The position numbers were made by a program, and so were the translations under genes. Positions 46,810 through 58,779 of a stretch of 64,000 bases of DNA are shown one piece after another (position 1 is the first letter of the stretch; each line of letters starts with the position of its first letter). The stretch comes from Tetracentron sinense (taxonomy: Eukaryota; Streptophyta; Magnoliopsida; Trochodendrales; Trochodendraceae): NCBI GenBank assembly GCA_015143295.1, contig CM026560.1, positions 3,102,501 through 3,166,500 of the forward strand, read 5' to 3'. The notes below the pieces were generated by a model that made no database searches, had not been told where the DNA came from, and saw only the letters and a list, made by a program, of their open reading frames with translations.

Positions 46810-46839
46810 CAAATATAAATTATATGTTATCATAATATA

Positions 46840-47282
46840 TATATACTATAATATAAAGAAATAAGTGCCACCTAATCCCCTCCCTTTGCTCTCCAATCTT
46901 CAATCCCAAGAATCCTATAAGTTCTATTTTAACATGGCACCTTTTTTTAAATCTCAACCGTTAACTTTTTCTCTCACTCATATCTCCCTCTCAATTCATA
47001 CACTATTGGAGGGACTTTAGGGGATACAATCGTCTTCTTCACAATTTAAAAATTATTGGAGGAATTTAGAAGATTGTGATAACAGAGATAAAGATAAGAA
47101 GGATATATAGAAACTGTAGAGAGAGATTTTAGGGGATTGTGATAAGGGATAAAGAGAAAGATAAGAAGGATAGAGAGAGAATATTAAGAGAGATTTTAGG
47201 GGATTTTGATAAGAAGGATAGCGAGAGAGATGTAGAGACTTTTTTATATTCACACCCGTGCATCGCACAAGGTCTCTACTAG
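46840..47282 (+). mobile_element. Non-autonomous Helitron, array copy A
   Basis: The 5' end TATACTATAATATAAAGAA has lost the leading TC to a TA run. The 3' end has the hairpin CCCGTGCATCGCACAAG (one arm mutated) followed by GTCTCTACTAG and then T. No open frame. Confidence 0.8.
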
Positions 47283-47757
47283 TTATAATGCAGAGCTAGA
47301 GATCAAATTACACCAAATTGCAATTGAATTCAAGAGAATACAATTGCATATGTTTAGATAGGGATTGGAAGAGAAAAAATTTTAAAATTTGAATTTCTTA
47401 AACTTTTTCCTATCCAATCCACCTATGGCATTTCGACAAATTCAATTGGAATTGGCCGTGATCTGATCTGCATGATATATCAACGAATTGTATAAATAAA
47501 TAATATATTATAAACTAATGAAATTAAAATAACATTATTAATATATACTTTTTATATAATATAAGAAATATTATATTATTATTTTTAATAGAAAATAAAA
47601 TAAAATATTAACTCATTATTTTTTAAATAAAAAAATATTTTTTAAATAATCAAATATTGAGATATTTTTCGAATTTAAATATTTTAATCAATCATATCTT
47701 CCAATAGTAATCGGGGGCTTCAAATTCGTTCCACAAGATTGGATCTCTTGTAACAAA

Positions 47758-48212
47758 TCTATACTATAATATAAAGAAATAAGTGTCACCTAACCCCCTC
47801 CCTTTGCTCTCCAATCTTCAATCATGGGAATCCTATGAGTTCTATTTTAAGGATGTCATGTGGCACCTTTTTTTTAAATCTCAACCGTTAACTCTTTCTC
47901 TCACACATGTCTCCCTCTCAATTCATACACTATTGAAGGGATTTTAGAGGATACATGCGTCTTCTTCACAATTCAAAAATTATTGGAGGAATTTTAGAAG
48001 ATTGTGATAAGAGAGATAGAAATAAGAAGGATAGATAGAGAATGTAGAGAGAGATTTTAGGGGATTGTAATAAAGGATAAAGAGAGATATAAGAAGGATA
48101 GAGAGAGAGAATGTTAAGAGAGATTTTAGGGGATTTTGATAAGAAGGATAGCGAGAGAGCTGTAGAGACTTTTTTATATTCACACCCGTGCATCGCACGG
48201 GGTCTCTACTAG
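47758..48212 (+). mobile_element. Non-autonomous Helitron, array copy B (intact ends)
   Basis: 5' end TCTATACTATAATATAAAG after A. 3' hairpin CCCGTGCATCGCACGGG, then GTCTCTACTAG before T. This is the canonical A/TC...hairpin...CTAG/T Helitron structure without target duplication. 455 bp. Confidence 0.88.
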
Positions 48213-48677
48213 TTATAATAGTAGAGCTAGAGATCAAATTACAACCAGTTGCAATTGAATTCAAGAGAATACAATTGCATATGTTTAGATAGGGATTGGA
48301 AGAGAACAAATTTTAAATTTTGAATATCTTAAATTTTTTCCTATCCAATCCACTTGCGGCATTTCAACAAATTCAATTAGAATTGGCCGTGATCTGATCT
48401 ACATGATATATCAACGAATTGTGTAAATAAATAATATATTATAAACTAATAAAATTATTAATATATACTTTTTATATAATATAAGACATATTATATTATT
48501 ATTTTTAATAGAAAATAAAATAAAATATTAACTCATTATTTTTTAAATAAAAAAATAGTTTTTAAATAATCAAATATTGAGATATTTTTCGAATTTAAAT
48601 ATTTTAATCAATCATATCTTCCAATGGTAATCAGCGGCTTCAAATTCGTTCCACACGATTGGATCTCTTGTAACAAG

Positions 48678-49118
48678 TTTATACTATAATATACAGAAAT
48701 AAGTGTCACCTAACCCCCTCCCTTTGCTCTCTAATCTTCAATCTTAGGAATCCTATGAGTTCTATTTTAAGGATGTCATGTGGCACCTTTTTTTAAATCT
48801 CAACCGTTAACTCTTTCTCTCACACATGTCTCCCTCTCAATTCATAGACTATTGGAGGGATTTTAGGAGATACACGCTTCTTCACAATTCAAAAATTATT
48901 GGAGGAATTTTAGAAGATTGTGATAAGAGAGATAGAGATAAGAAGGATAGATAGACAATGTAGAGAGAGATTTTAGGGGATTGTGATAGGGGGTAAAGAG
49001 AGAGATAATTAAGAAGGATAGAGAGAGAGAATGTTAAGAGAGATTTTAGGGGATTTTGATAAGAAGGATAGCAAGAGAGATGCAGAGATTTTTTTTATTC
49101 ACACAGGGTCTCTACTAG
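48678..49118 (+). mobile_element. Non-autonomous Helitron, array copy C (hairpin lost)
   Basis: The 5' end TTTATACTATAATATACAG has TC mutated to TT. The 3' end CAGGGTCTCTACTAG lacks the GC-rich hairpin present in copies A and B, apparently by a small deletion. Confidence 0.8.
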
Positions 49119-49198
49119 TATATATATATATATATACTAGTAGACTTTTTTGGTGCATGATAGCAAGATCATTGAGAAAGTTTTTTTCTTAGGGTTTC

Positions 49199-50831
49199 AT
49201 GAACAACCCTAGGGTTGCCGACGCTGGGGAGGGAGATCCCTCCTCCAAGCTGCCAGATCCTATCCCATCCTATGCTGATATGGTTGGCAGAAATTCGTCT
49301 TCCTCTCCTTTGGGTTTCTCTTCTATTCCAATTAAAAAATCTGGTTTTTTCCGAGGAGAACCAGCAATCTTCTTCACTGAAGAAGAATCTTTGCATCTAG
49401 CTGCTCCCCATCGATTATCTCGTTGCTAAATGTTCTTATGGTCGGCCTTCACTGGATTATATTAAATCTCACATGAAAAAATCTAAAGGATTAAGGTTGG
49501 CGTTCACAGTAGGGATACTTGACTCGAGACATATTCTATTCAAATTTTCATCCGAAGAAGATTTTCTCAAGGTTTGGATCAAAGAAGTTGTTTACATTAA
49601 TGGATATCTCTTTCGATTCTTTAAATGGACTCCTTTGTTCTTGTCGGGAGTAGAACCATCAATAGTTCCAATTTGGGTGAGTTTTCCGGACCTTCCCCTC
49701 CATCTCTTTTGTGATTCAGCCCTAACTTTCATCGGTAGTATCTTTGGCAAGGTCCCATCGGTAGTATCTTTGGCAAGGTCTTAAAGGTAGAAGGAGCAAC
49801 AAAATCTTTTTCAAGACCTAGTGTTGCTAGGGTTTGTATTTAGATTGATCTTCTCAAAACTAATCCAGACCGTTTCTGGTTGGGGTTAGGGGATCACGAA
49901 AGATGGCAGTCAGTAGAATATGAGAAAAAATTTAGGTTTTGCCTGAAATGCTAAAATCTTGGCCATGATACTAATTTCTATTCGGTGGGCAGACCTAAAG
50001 GTAGTATTATTCTCCATCGTGAAGAGAAGGAAGGCTTCTCCAAAATAACAAAAAAGCAGTGGGTTCAGAAAAACGCAAATGTGGGAGAGAATAACTTTAC
50101 GGATCCTAATACTTCGATTCCTTCTAAAGTTGTCCAAGATAGTGGGGGAAAACAAGTGAATGATGACTCTCTTAAAGCTAATAGGGAAGCAGATGAAGGC
50201 CTCGCCAACAATCATACCAAACAGTGGGTGATGGCAGCCTTCAAACCGGATGAGCACCTCGATATTGTATCTCCTTCTCAGATTCAGCCCATAGAATTTA
50301 TTACTATTTCAGATCAAGATTGTGTAAATTCTGAAGCAATAACCCTTCCATACCAGCATATGTGAATAGGAAAGATGATATGGCAACTTATAGTGCTGTG
50401 ACAGATGATAACCCACCGCTTCCAGGTATGAATTCTTCATTTACATCCTCTAATTATATGCTAGAAAGAATAAAAACTTATAATAATATGGGAGGAATGG
50501 AGAATAGTCTAGTTTTACGGAATATAGAAGGAGTTGATAATTGCTCGGATTCGAATGAGGAAAGTTATAGATCAACTCCTATAAAGAATAACTTAGAACC
50601 TGAAAATTTCTTAATGGATTCCATGGGATATGAAATTATTTGAAAGATAAGAATACCTTATCAAATTCTAAAGAAAAAGGCCTTCAAATGGATGAGAACA
50701 CATTCTACAGACATAATTTTCACCATTTTAATGGTTATCGTATGTGGAAAAAAGTAGTTGAAACTTTAGAAGGGTGTGATCAACCTACTGATGATCAATA
50801 CAGTATCAAAAACACAAGGGAGCAATCCTAA
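49199..50831 (+). pseudogene. LINE ORF1 (DUF4283 / zinc knuckle), broken
   Basis: Starts MNNPRVADAGEGDP. IPSYADMVG and FRGEPAIFFTEEE lead into the DUF4283 core; after a shift near 49420 come GRPSLDYIKSHM, FKFSSEEDFLKVW and FFKWTPLFLSGVEPSIVPIW. A 26-bp tandem duplication at 49731-49781 breaks the frame before the next block. DRFWLGLGDHERW and CLKC, stop, NLGHDTNFY follow (knuckle with last Cys changed). The hydrophilic tail runs through several stops to 50831. This protein would bind LINE RNA. Confidence 0.8.
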
Positions 50832-51062
50832 ACTATGGAATTCCACTCTAAGTTTGTTTCATGTTCTTTAGAAAACCTTGAAGAATTCAAAGCAAATGAA
50901 ATAAAGTTTTCTGAAAGACTTTTAAAAGCTGAATTTTTTCGAAGTCTCTGGAAATGAAAAAAGTTAAGACTAATTTAAACAAAGATTGTTATAATTCGGA
51001 TAGAATAACTCGATCTAAAACTATGATTCTATCTAAGGGTACAAACTCCAAAACTATTATTA

Positions 51063-54000
51063 ATGAATAATTTCCTTGTTTGAAATATTAGAGGAGTTGG
51101 TAATTTATCTTCTACATCTAGATTGAAGAATTTAATATCTACTAATTATGTTTCCTTAGCTGCTTTTATAGAGCCAAAAAAAAATTTTGATCTAATTCAC
51201 GAAGTCTACTCGTTTGCTGGGATGGATAATCATTTTGATTCAAATCATAATCATGCTAAGATCTGGCTAATTTGGAAAAATAGTATTCAAGTCTCTTATA
51301 TCTCTTCTTCTGGTCAAATGATTATTTTAGATGTTTATAATATTTATTCGATTCCAATTAGATGTGCGTTTATTTATGCTAAATGTACTAGATGAGAGAG
51401 GCTGTCCCTTTGGATAGACCTTTGTGCTGCTTTCCATTCTTTTTCAGGTCATTTCTTCATTGTTGGCAATTTTAATGCTATCTCTGCCTCTGATGAAAAA
51501 TTGGGAGGTAGAGATGTTAACTATGATTCGATGGAGGACTTTAAAAATATGATTAATGAGTTGGGAATGTTGGATGCTGGTTTTCAAGTAATAAATTTAC
51601 TTGGTGTAACAATCAGGAGGGAGTGCACCGTATATATGCCTGACTAGATCGCATTTTACTTAACCCTGAGTGGACTCATAATTTTAATAGCACATTGGTT
51701 ACTCACCTTCCTAGAGTTGCTTCAGATCATTCCCCCCTTTTGTTTGTATTTGGTAAAGACCAAGTTCAAAAACCTTCATCCTTTAAATTCCAACAAATGT
51801 GGATTAATCATGCTGATTTTTTTAGCTAACCCTATAATGTCTTTCTTTCTTAAGCTTAAAAGGTTAAAATCCTCTCTTAAAACATGGAATAGAGATGTTT
51901 TTGGTAACATTTTTCTCAAGTTGAAAGATCTTGAGTATCAAATCAGTTGCCTGGAAGAAGATATTCAAAGTTCCTGGAATGTTAGGAATGCTGATAGTCT
52001 TTCAAAACTCAAGGTTGAACTTCAATCCGTTCTTCTTCAAGAATAAATATATGAGAGAAAAAAGTCTAGAGTGCAATGGCTCAAAGAAGGGGACAAAAAC
52101 ACCAAATTCTTCCACATGGTCACTAATTCTAGAAGGGGTCGTAATGGCATTCATAAAATTAAAGATGCTCAAGGTAACTGGCTGGAATCTCAGGAGAAAA
52201 TAGGTAAAGAAGCAGTTTCTTTCTTTAATAATTTGCTTTCTTCTGATAATACATTGATAGACCCAAATTTATTGAATTTCATTCCGTGTCTTATTTTTGA
52301 GGAAAATAATATAACTATATCTTTGCTCCCTTCTCTAGAAGAAATTAAAAAGGTTGTTTTTAGTTTGTTGGCAGATAGTGCTCCTGGTCCAGATGGTTTT
52401 TCTGGTCATTTTTTCCAATCTTGTTGGACTATTATTGAGGAAGATCTTTATAATGCTATAACTTTTTTTTGACTGCTGAAATGCCTAGAGCTATTAATGC
52501 AACTGTTATTGCCTTAATCCCTAAATGCGACTCTCCGGCTTCTTTCTTGGACTTTAGACCTATTAGCCTTTGCAATTTTCTATATAAGATTATTTCTCGT
52601 ATTATGGTTGACCGTATTGGTTTATTGCTTCCTAATATTATTTCTGATGAGCAAAGTACCTTTGTGAAAGGTAGACATATTATAGATAATGTTAGTATAG
52701 CTCAAGAAATGGTGCACGACATTGATAGCAAAACTCTTGGAGGTAACGCCATTTTTAAACTTGATATGTCTAAAGCCTATATAGAATGGAGTGCAACTTC
52801 ATATTCGCCGTTCTACAAAGCATGGGATTTAAAGAAGAAGTTGTTAGATTGATCTGTGGTTGCTTTTTCACCAATCTTTTTCTATTCTTATCAATGGTTG
52901 CTTACAAGGTTTTTTTCAAAGTTCGCGTGGTCTTCGACAGAGTGATCCAATATCTCCTGCCCTTTTCATTTTAGCGGAAGAAGTTCTTAGTAAGAGCCTT
53001 AAATCCATTTTTGAGAGTCTTTCTTCATCATATAAATTGGGAAGTGATCGGTGCTAATTGTTACACATTTATGTACCTCAATCTGCAGTTATTAGTTCCT
53101 TAGTGTACTTTGTTGAAGCATTTTACAGTACTTGGGTATCTTTGTTCATTACAGGACCATGCAAGAAATACAAGCTAGATTTGAAGATTTAAGTGGAGAA
53201 AAGCTTTTAAGAGAACCTCAGAAGAAAAGAGAAAAAGAAAGAAGAAAAAAATAAGAAAATATCAATTGACGATCAATCTTAAGGCAAAGACAGTGACGAT
53301 TGATTGCAGTTGAAGTGACGATTGATCGTCTACAAAACAGTAGCCATCCAAGAATTTCCTGGCATGACGATCAATCGTCCAAATCTGACTATTGATCGTC
53401 ATCGGCGTTTTTTAGTTCCCAGTCCCGCACGCAATGAGAAGAATCCCTGAGGGAAATTGCTAAAAAGAAGAAGGAAACCCTTGGAGTAAGCCCCCTATAA
53501 AAGGGAAAGCTCTAAAACTGAAAAGGGATTATGATTTTGGAGAATTGAAGCAGAAAAGGCTCTGGAGATCAGCAAGATTAGAGGATGAGCTCGTCTTGTT
53601 CTTCGTGTTCTTCATCAAAAATGGTGTTTTCTAGTCTCAACATGAGCTAATTCTTCTATTCTAGGGTTTAGATGAAACCCTAGCCAAGTAACCGTGTCTC
53701 TCTACGTTTTATTTGAGTTTGTTCAATTGTAAACAATGATTGCATAATCAGAGGCTTTTTTCATAACCAGAATTTATTGACTATATTTGATTTCAATGTG
53801 ATTCTACCATTGTCTTAGGTTTTATTATTTTGAAATTGAAATCATCCATCTTAATTTTCTGTGATTTTTAATATGGACTTTATGCAATGGTGTTATTGTT
53901 GAGGAATTGAACCATAGGATATTTTATACGAAGGGAAGACGAGTGATTGCACAACTTTAGTTTAGCGTTTATCACTCGTGCTAACCTAAGATAGAATATG

Positions 54001-56486
54001 CCTAGGGTCTAATCCCTTGAATCATTCTAGTTGGATGTGTGGAGGCTTGTAGTCATTATCATCTCTATTGTTTACATTGTAATGGATTTGAATGAATGTA
54101 TAAGAGACCGGTTATAAAGCTAGTGGTCGATTCGAATGCCCTAGACTTTCTCTCAAATTTATATCACCAAAAGACTTTTAGCTTGATTAGGATAACTATT
54201 CTCTGTCAGTTTAAATTTCACTGTTAGATTAAAATCAATCAACCCAATCAACTTGTTACTCAGTTACTTAGAATTAATCTTGAGAAAAAGACAACAAAAC
54301 CAGTGCAGTCTTCTGTGGTTTGACACCCCATACTAGTCATTATTCTACAGAATTGTAACTACTACGAGGTTTAATAAATTGACAATCAGAAAGGTACAGA
54401 AATCCAGTTTCTCACCTTTTTTTTGCTGATGATACTCTTATATTTTGTAATGGCAGGAAACAAAATATTAGGAAAATATTCGCTTTTATTTCTTCTAATG
54501 AAAAATCTTCAAGCAAGTTGATCAATCAAGATAAAAGTGTTTTTTATTGTTCTGATAAACTGACTAGGACTAGAAGCGAGACTATTTCTAACTGGGTGGG
54601 TATTCCTAGGAAAAAAATTCCTTTTATCTATTTAGGGGTTCCTATTTATAAAAGTCGTCTTAAAAAAGTTTATTTCAATTCTTTTATAGATAAAATTACT
54701 TCTAAGATGGAAAATTGGAAAGCTAAATTTTTATCGTCTAGTGGGAGATTAACTCTTATTAAACATGTATTATCATCTATCCTCACTTACTTTTAGCAGG
54801 TATTCATGTTCCTAAAGTCATTACAAATCTTATTGATAGAACTATGGCAAAAAAAAATTGGAATAACATGAGTGATGTGAAAAAGCGACACTGGATCAAT
54901 TGGACTAATTGCTCTCTTCCCCATTTGGATGGTGGGCTAGGTATTCAGAAAATGAATGATTTTTCTATTGCTCTTAGAATGAAACAAGCTTGGCAACTGT
55001 ATCAATCTTCTAATCTTTGATCGAATTTCTTCAGAGCTAAGTATCAATTTAGTCATATTTGGCATGCTTCTTTTAGGACTGGTTCTTCCAAAACTTGGAT
55101 TAAAATTTGCCTTTTGTGTAAAGAAGTGATTTATAAAACTACATCTCTAATTGGAGATGGCACTAGAATCAATTTTTGGTAAGATAGGTGGATTTGGGAA
55201 GCCCCTCTTATTGATCATGCTATTTCCTCTCATCGATCCTTTCCAGTTATCTCTAATATGCTTCATAATAATGGTAATTGGGATTTCAATCTGGTTAATG
55301 ATTATCTGCCTGATCATTTGAAGATAGATATTAGAAATGCAGGTTTTTTCCTTACTGAGGATGATGATGCTGTTATATGGAATCTTAGCCCTAATGGTAA
55401 TTTTTCTATTAAATCTACGTGGGATTCTATCAGACTTTCCTATCCTCGTAAAGACTGGAGTAAGTATATTTGGAATATGATAATACCAAGAAAAATTCAA
55501 ATTTTCGGATGGAATGTAATGTATGGTGCAGTTTCGACTGATACAAAGGTTCAATATGTTGGAATTCCGCTTGTTAGTTGTTGCTCTTGTTGTAATATTG
55601 GACATATTGAATCTTTGTCTCACCTTCTCTTTCAGAGTGACATTGCAGGTAGTATCTGGAGGTACTTTGCGAATTATTGTTCAATTGTAATTCAGCCCAG
55701 CGATACCATCCAATGCTTTCTTATGAGGTGGTTCAGAGCTTCTGACATACTTCGCAATGAGCTTTTCATCTTGCTTCCTCTTCTTATCATATGGGAAATA
55801 TAGAAGAAAGGTGTTTGTATAGATTCAAAGGTGTTCAAAAACCTCCTGCTATTATTATTGCTCGGATAAAGGTTTGGATAGCAGAGTTGGGGAGATTACC
55901 AAATAAAAAGAGACTGGATCTTTCTATTCTAAATATTATGATTCCTTCTCCAAAGCAAAGAAGTTATATATCCATGGTCAAATGGATTCGGCCTCTCCCA
56001 GTAAAAATAAAACTTAATGCGGATGGAGTTTCAAGAGGTAATCCTGGAGTAGCAAGTGGTGGGGGTGTCATTCGTAATCACCATGGAGAGTTGCTAGCTT
56101 GTTTTTATTCTTATTATGATCATTGTTCTAATTATGTTACTGAAACTAGAGCCCTCCATGATGATATTTTGCTTTGTCATTCTTTAGGGTTTATGCAGAT
56201 TGAGGCAGAGTCTGACTCTAAGTCTCTTGTTGATGCTTGGAATAGGAATTGTCATCACCCCTGAAATGTTTGGTACTGGAATAAAAAGATCAATAAAATT
56301 AGAAGTATATGTTCTTCATTAACTCACATATACAGGATGGCTAATCAGGTGGCTGATTTTCTAGCCAACTATGGTTGTGATCTTCATCATTCAGGTTTAA
56401 TCCTTCCTAGACATGATAGCCCTCCTTACCTTAAAGCTCTTCTTTTCCTTGATAAATTGGGCCTAGGGAATATCAGAAAGTCATAA
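51063..56486 (+). pseudogene. LINE ORF2 (endonuclease, reverse transcriptase, RNase H), broken
   Basis: Begins MNNFLV, a TGA where Trp is expected (51081-51083), NIRGVGN. The endonuclease part shows AAFIEPK, FFIVGNFNAISASDEK and SDHSPLLF (about 51730). [71 protein letters not shown] and FKLDMSKAY. It is cut by the solo LTR at 53045-54388 and resumes with the catalytic FFADDTLIF (about 54420), IPFIYLGVPI and KMENWKAKFLSSSGR. After further stops a zinc-binding part follows (IIPRKIQIFGWNV, SCCSCCNIGHIESLSHLLF). RNase H is KLNADGVSRGNPG, ETRALHDDIL and EAESDSKSLVDAW, then ANQVADFLANYG, ending NIRKS at 56486. Several frameshifts and stops; not functional. Confidence 0.88.
53045..54388 (+). mobile_element. 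Solo LTR (family 3) inside LINE reverse transcriptase
   Basis: Begins TGATCGGTGCTAATTG and ends GACAATCA, flanked by GGAAG (53040-53044) and GAAAG (54389-54393), one mismatch. LINE coding sequence is continuous on either side. A TATA box CCTATAAAAG is at about 53494-53503, so it is in plus orientation. 53260-53400 holds five or six GACGATCAATCGTC-like words. The start resembles gypsy-type LTRs, but this is only an impression. Confidence 0.8.
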
Positions 56487-56767
56487 TGTGTTCCTTGTAT
56501 TATTTTGATTTTTTTTGGTGTTTTGTTTTAGTTTGGGGGTTTTTAATTCCCCTTGTTTTTCTAGGGGTTTTGGTTTTATGTCCCCCCCTTGCTTTGTTAT
56601 GTCTTAGTTGGGGTAAGGTTTTATGTCCCCCCCCCCCCCAATTGTGTCTTTGTAGGGGTAAGGTTTTATGCCCCCCTCATTTTTTCCTTATTATTAATAT
56701 ATAGGTAGGGGTCAACCAAACCCCCCACTCCTTCTAAGTGGATTTTATTCAAAAATAAATAAATAAA

Positions 56768-57118
56768 TCTCTATACTATTTCTCTATTCCTCTTATCACA
56801 ATTTCTTAAAATTTCTCTCTACATTCTCTCTCGATCAATCTTATCTTTCTTTTGTCCCTCTTATCACAATCTCCAAAAAATCTCTCTCTACATTCTCTCT
56901 TTATCCTTCTTATCTCTATCCCTCTGATCACAATCTCCTAAAATCCTCAAATTGTTTTTGAATTGAGAGGGAGACATGAGAGAGAGTTTATCGGTTGAGA
57001 TTAAAGAAGGGTGCCACATGGCATTCTTAAAATAGAACTCATAGAATTCCTATGATTGAAGATTGGAGAGCAAAGAGACGGGTTAAGTGACACTTATTTC
57101 TTTATATTATAGCATAGA
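56768..57118 (-). mobile_element. Helitron, inverted relative to the array, 3' end missing
   Basis: On the minus strand from 57118: TCTATGCTATAATATAAAG, then AAATAAGTGTCACTTAACCC, colinear with the array copies through the GAGAGAGATTTT repeats. It ends next to the LINE tail without hairpin or CTAG. Confidence 0.75.
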
Positions 57119-58354
57119 GTATAAATATATAAATTATAAAGTTTAAAATTAAAAGAATTATAAAGGATTAAAATATAAATTTTAATAAATATGTAGTCTA
57201 TTTTTGTAAAAATAATCTTAATTTTGTAATTGTTTTATACCTAATTAATATTTAAATTTTGAAAAAAAATTAGGAAAGAGGTCTATTTTCTTCGGCCGGA
57301 ATTCCAAAATTTTGAGATTTTTTTAAAAAGAAACAATTGAAATTTTAAAAATCTTGCAAAAAAAAATTTCAGAATTTGGTAGTGTTCGGCATCGTTAGAA
57401 ACTGATTCTAAAAACATATAACTCAAGAATAGGATTCTCCTGCTCGAGAGAAATCATTATGTTCCGGAAGGAGGATCAACTTTTTTTGTTCCTTGGAAAT
57501 TTTCTGATTACAAAAGAAACGCGTCATAAAAAATGTGTTCCAAGAAACGGAACAAGACATCGTTACGCGGAGATGATACCAAACACCCCAATTTGCAAAA
57601 ATTACACATCTTCAAACCTGGAGTTGAATCATAGTTGACGACTGCAACAAATGAGGTAATGGAGAGGGGAACAACAGATATAGCATATAGGGCTAAGAGA
57701 TAGCACACCTCCCACATAGGTTTTAAACTTGAGACTGGGGCTAGCAATTCTAAAAAAAATCATACATAATAGTGAAGAGTTGTGCTACCTCCAACACGCG
57801 TCCTTGCTTTCTACCAAAAAAACAACAGCTGCTAAAGCAAGGACATTTGTTGGTTTTTGGTTGAGAGTAGGGCTAGCACACCTCATATAGTGAAATTACC
57901 ATTAAACAAATAGAAAATTTAGAGGGTAGCATTATTAAAAAAAAAAACTCATCCTCGTAATGGAGTTTTAATTCAGTGGCGTAATTGCAACAGGGCTTGA
58001 TAGTGTAGACCCCGGTCCTGAACCTTGGACCTTGGACCCTGATGCATAACCTTGGCGTTTGGTTTTTTTAAAGGTAGGATGTTGATTGGGGTTTTGAATG
58101 GTTGGTGGAGGTGATAGAAACTAGTGGGCCTGCTTTGAAGAATGGGCCGAGCTTGATTGCTGGGCTGCTTGCATTGGGGCCGTTTCGACACTGAAATGAC
58201 TCCCTCTTCGTAGATAGTCCCAACTGTCTGAAAGAGCTGTCCTTTACCTCTCTCTATGGCTCTTCTCCAAGCACTCTTCCTCATAAAGTACCATTGGGCC
58301 TCATACGGTTGGTACCCGTTTTGAGGTTCACTTGGGCGAAGCTTTATGTGGTGA
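57119..58354. other. Gene-free stretch
   Basis: AT-rich. 57800-57840 has a small inverted repeat CCTTGCTTT...AAAGCAAGG. The frames at 57508-57747 and 57973-58284 (both minus) resemble no protein I know. Confidence 0.4.
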
Positions 58355-58400
58355 GTGTGTGTGTGTGTGTGTGTGTGTGGTGGGGGGGGGGGGAGCGGGG
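58355..58400. repeat. (GT)n microsatellite followed by a G-run
   Basis: About 12 GT units, then TGG and a run of 12 or more G. Confidence 0.9.
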
Positions 58401-58779
58401 GTGTATTGTGTTAACCAAAAAAAAAATCCCCACTACAAATGCAAAAACTCATTCTAAAATTACCCAATTTGCAAATTGAATTCATTAGGGTGTCGTGTCC
58501 CTAATAAGCCAAAGACCCCCCCATTTCCATGCTATCTGTAAGTAAAATAGAAAGTATGCTAACTCCCTAATTTTTATTATCTTATAATTCTGTTCTTAAC
58601 AATAGAGTAGTAGTAGTCACGGATTCTTCAAATCAAACAAGAGAGTAGTAGTTCCATGCTTATTATGAGTAGCACAGGTTAAGAGCCAAATGGAACCTAT
58701 TCTATGTCAAGGTTTAGCATAAACCCTCAAGTTAAGAATATATATGTAGGGTCCAATAAACTGCAAGACATACTGAGAC

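Larger units (their letters stand above)
46840..49118. repeat. Tandem Helitron array, period ~919 bp (H-S-H-S-H)
   Basis: Helitron copies start at 46840, 47758 and 48678, steps of 918 and 920 bp. The spacers 47283-47757 and 48213-48677 are copies of each other (both start TTATAAT, then GCTAGAGATCAAATTAC). The spacer is not found to the left of copy A or to the right of copy C, so the array begins and ends with Helitron sequence. Confidence 0.85.
49150..56750 (+). mobile_element. L1-type LINE retrotransposon, nearly full length, decayed
   Basis: ORF1 with a DUF4283-type domain and zinc knuckle, then ORF2 with an APE-like endonuclease, reverse transcriptase, zinc-binding domain and RNase H. 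It ends in a C-rich 3' region and AAATAAATAAATAAAT near 56750. A solo LTR (53045-54388) interrupts the RT. The exact 5' end and target duplication could not be fixed. The 3' region 56510-56700 repeats GGTTTTATGTCCCCCC three times. Confidence 0.9.

Noticed and set aside
46840-49118. CRISPR-like or satellite array
   Set aside because: The period is large (about 919 bp), the units have Helitron ends, and the DNA is plant nuclear.
49910-50257. Minus-strand frame opposite LINE ORF1
   Set aside because: Antisense shadow of ORF1 coding sequence.
55147-55623. 158-codon minus-strand frame opposite LINE ORF2
   Set aside because: Antisense shadow of the zinc-binding part of ORF2; rich in Ile, Arg and Asn, as expected from such a shadow.
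57508-58284. Minus-strand frames upstream of the (GT)n repeat
   Set aside because: No recognisable domain, no splice context, and composition like the surrounding intergenic DNA.
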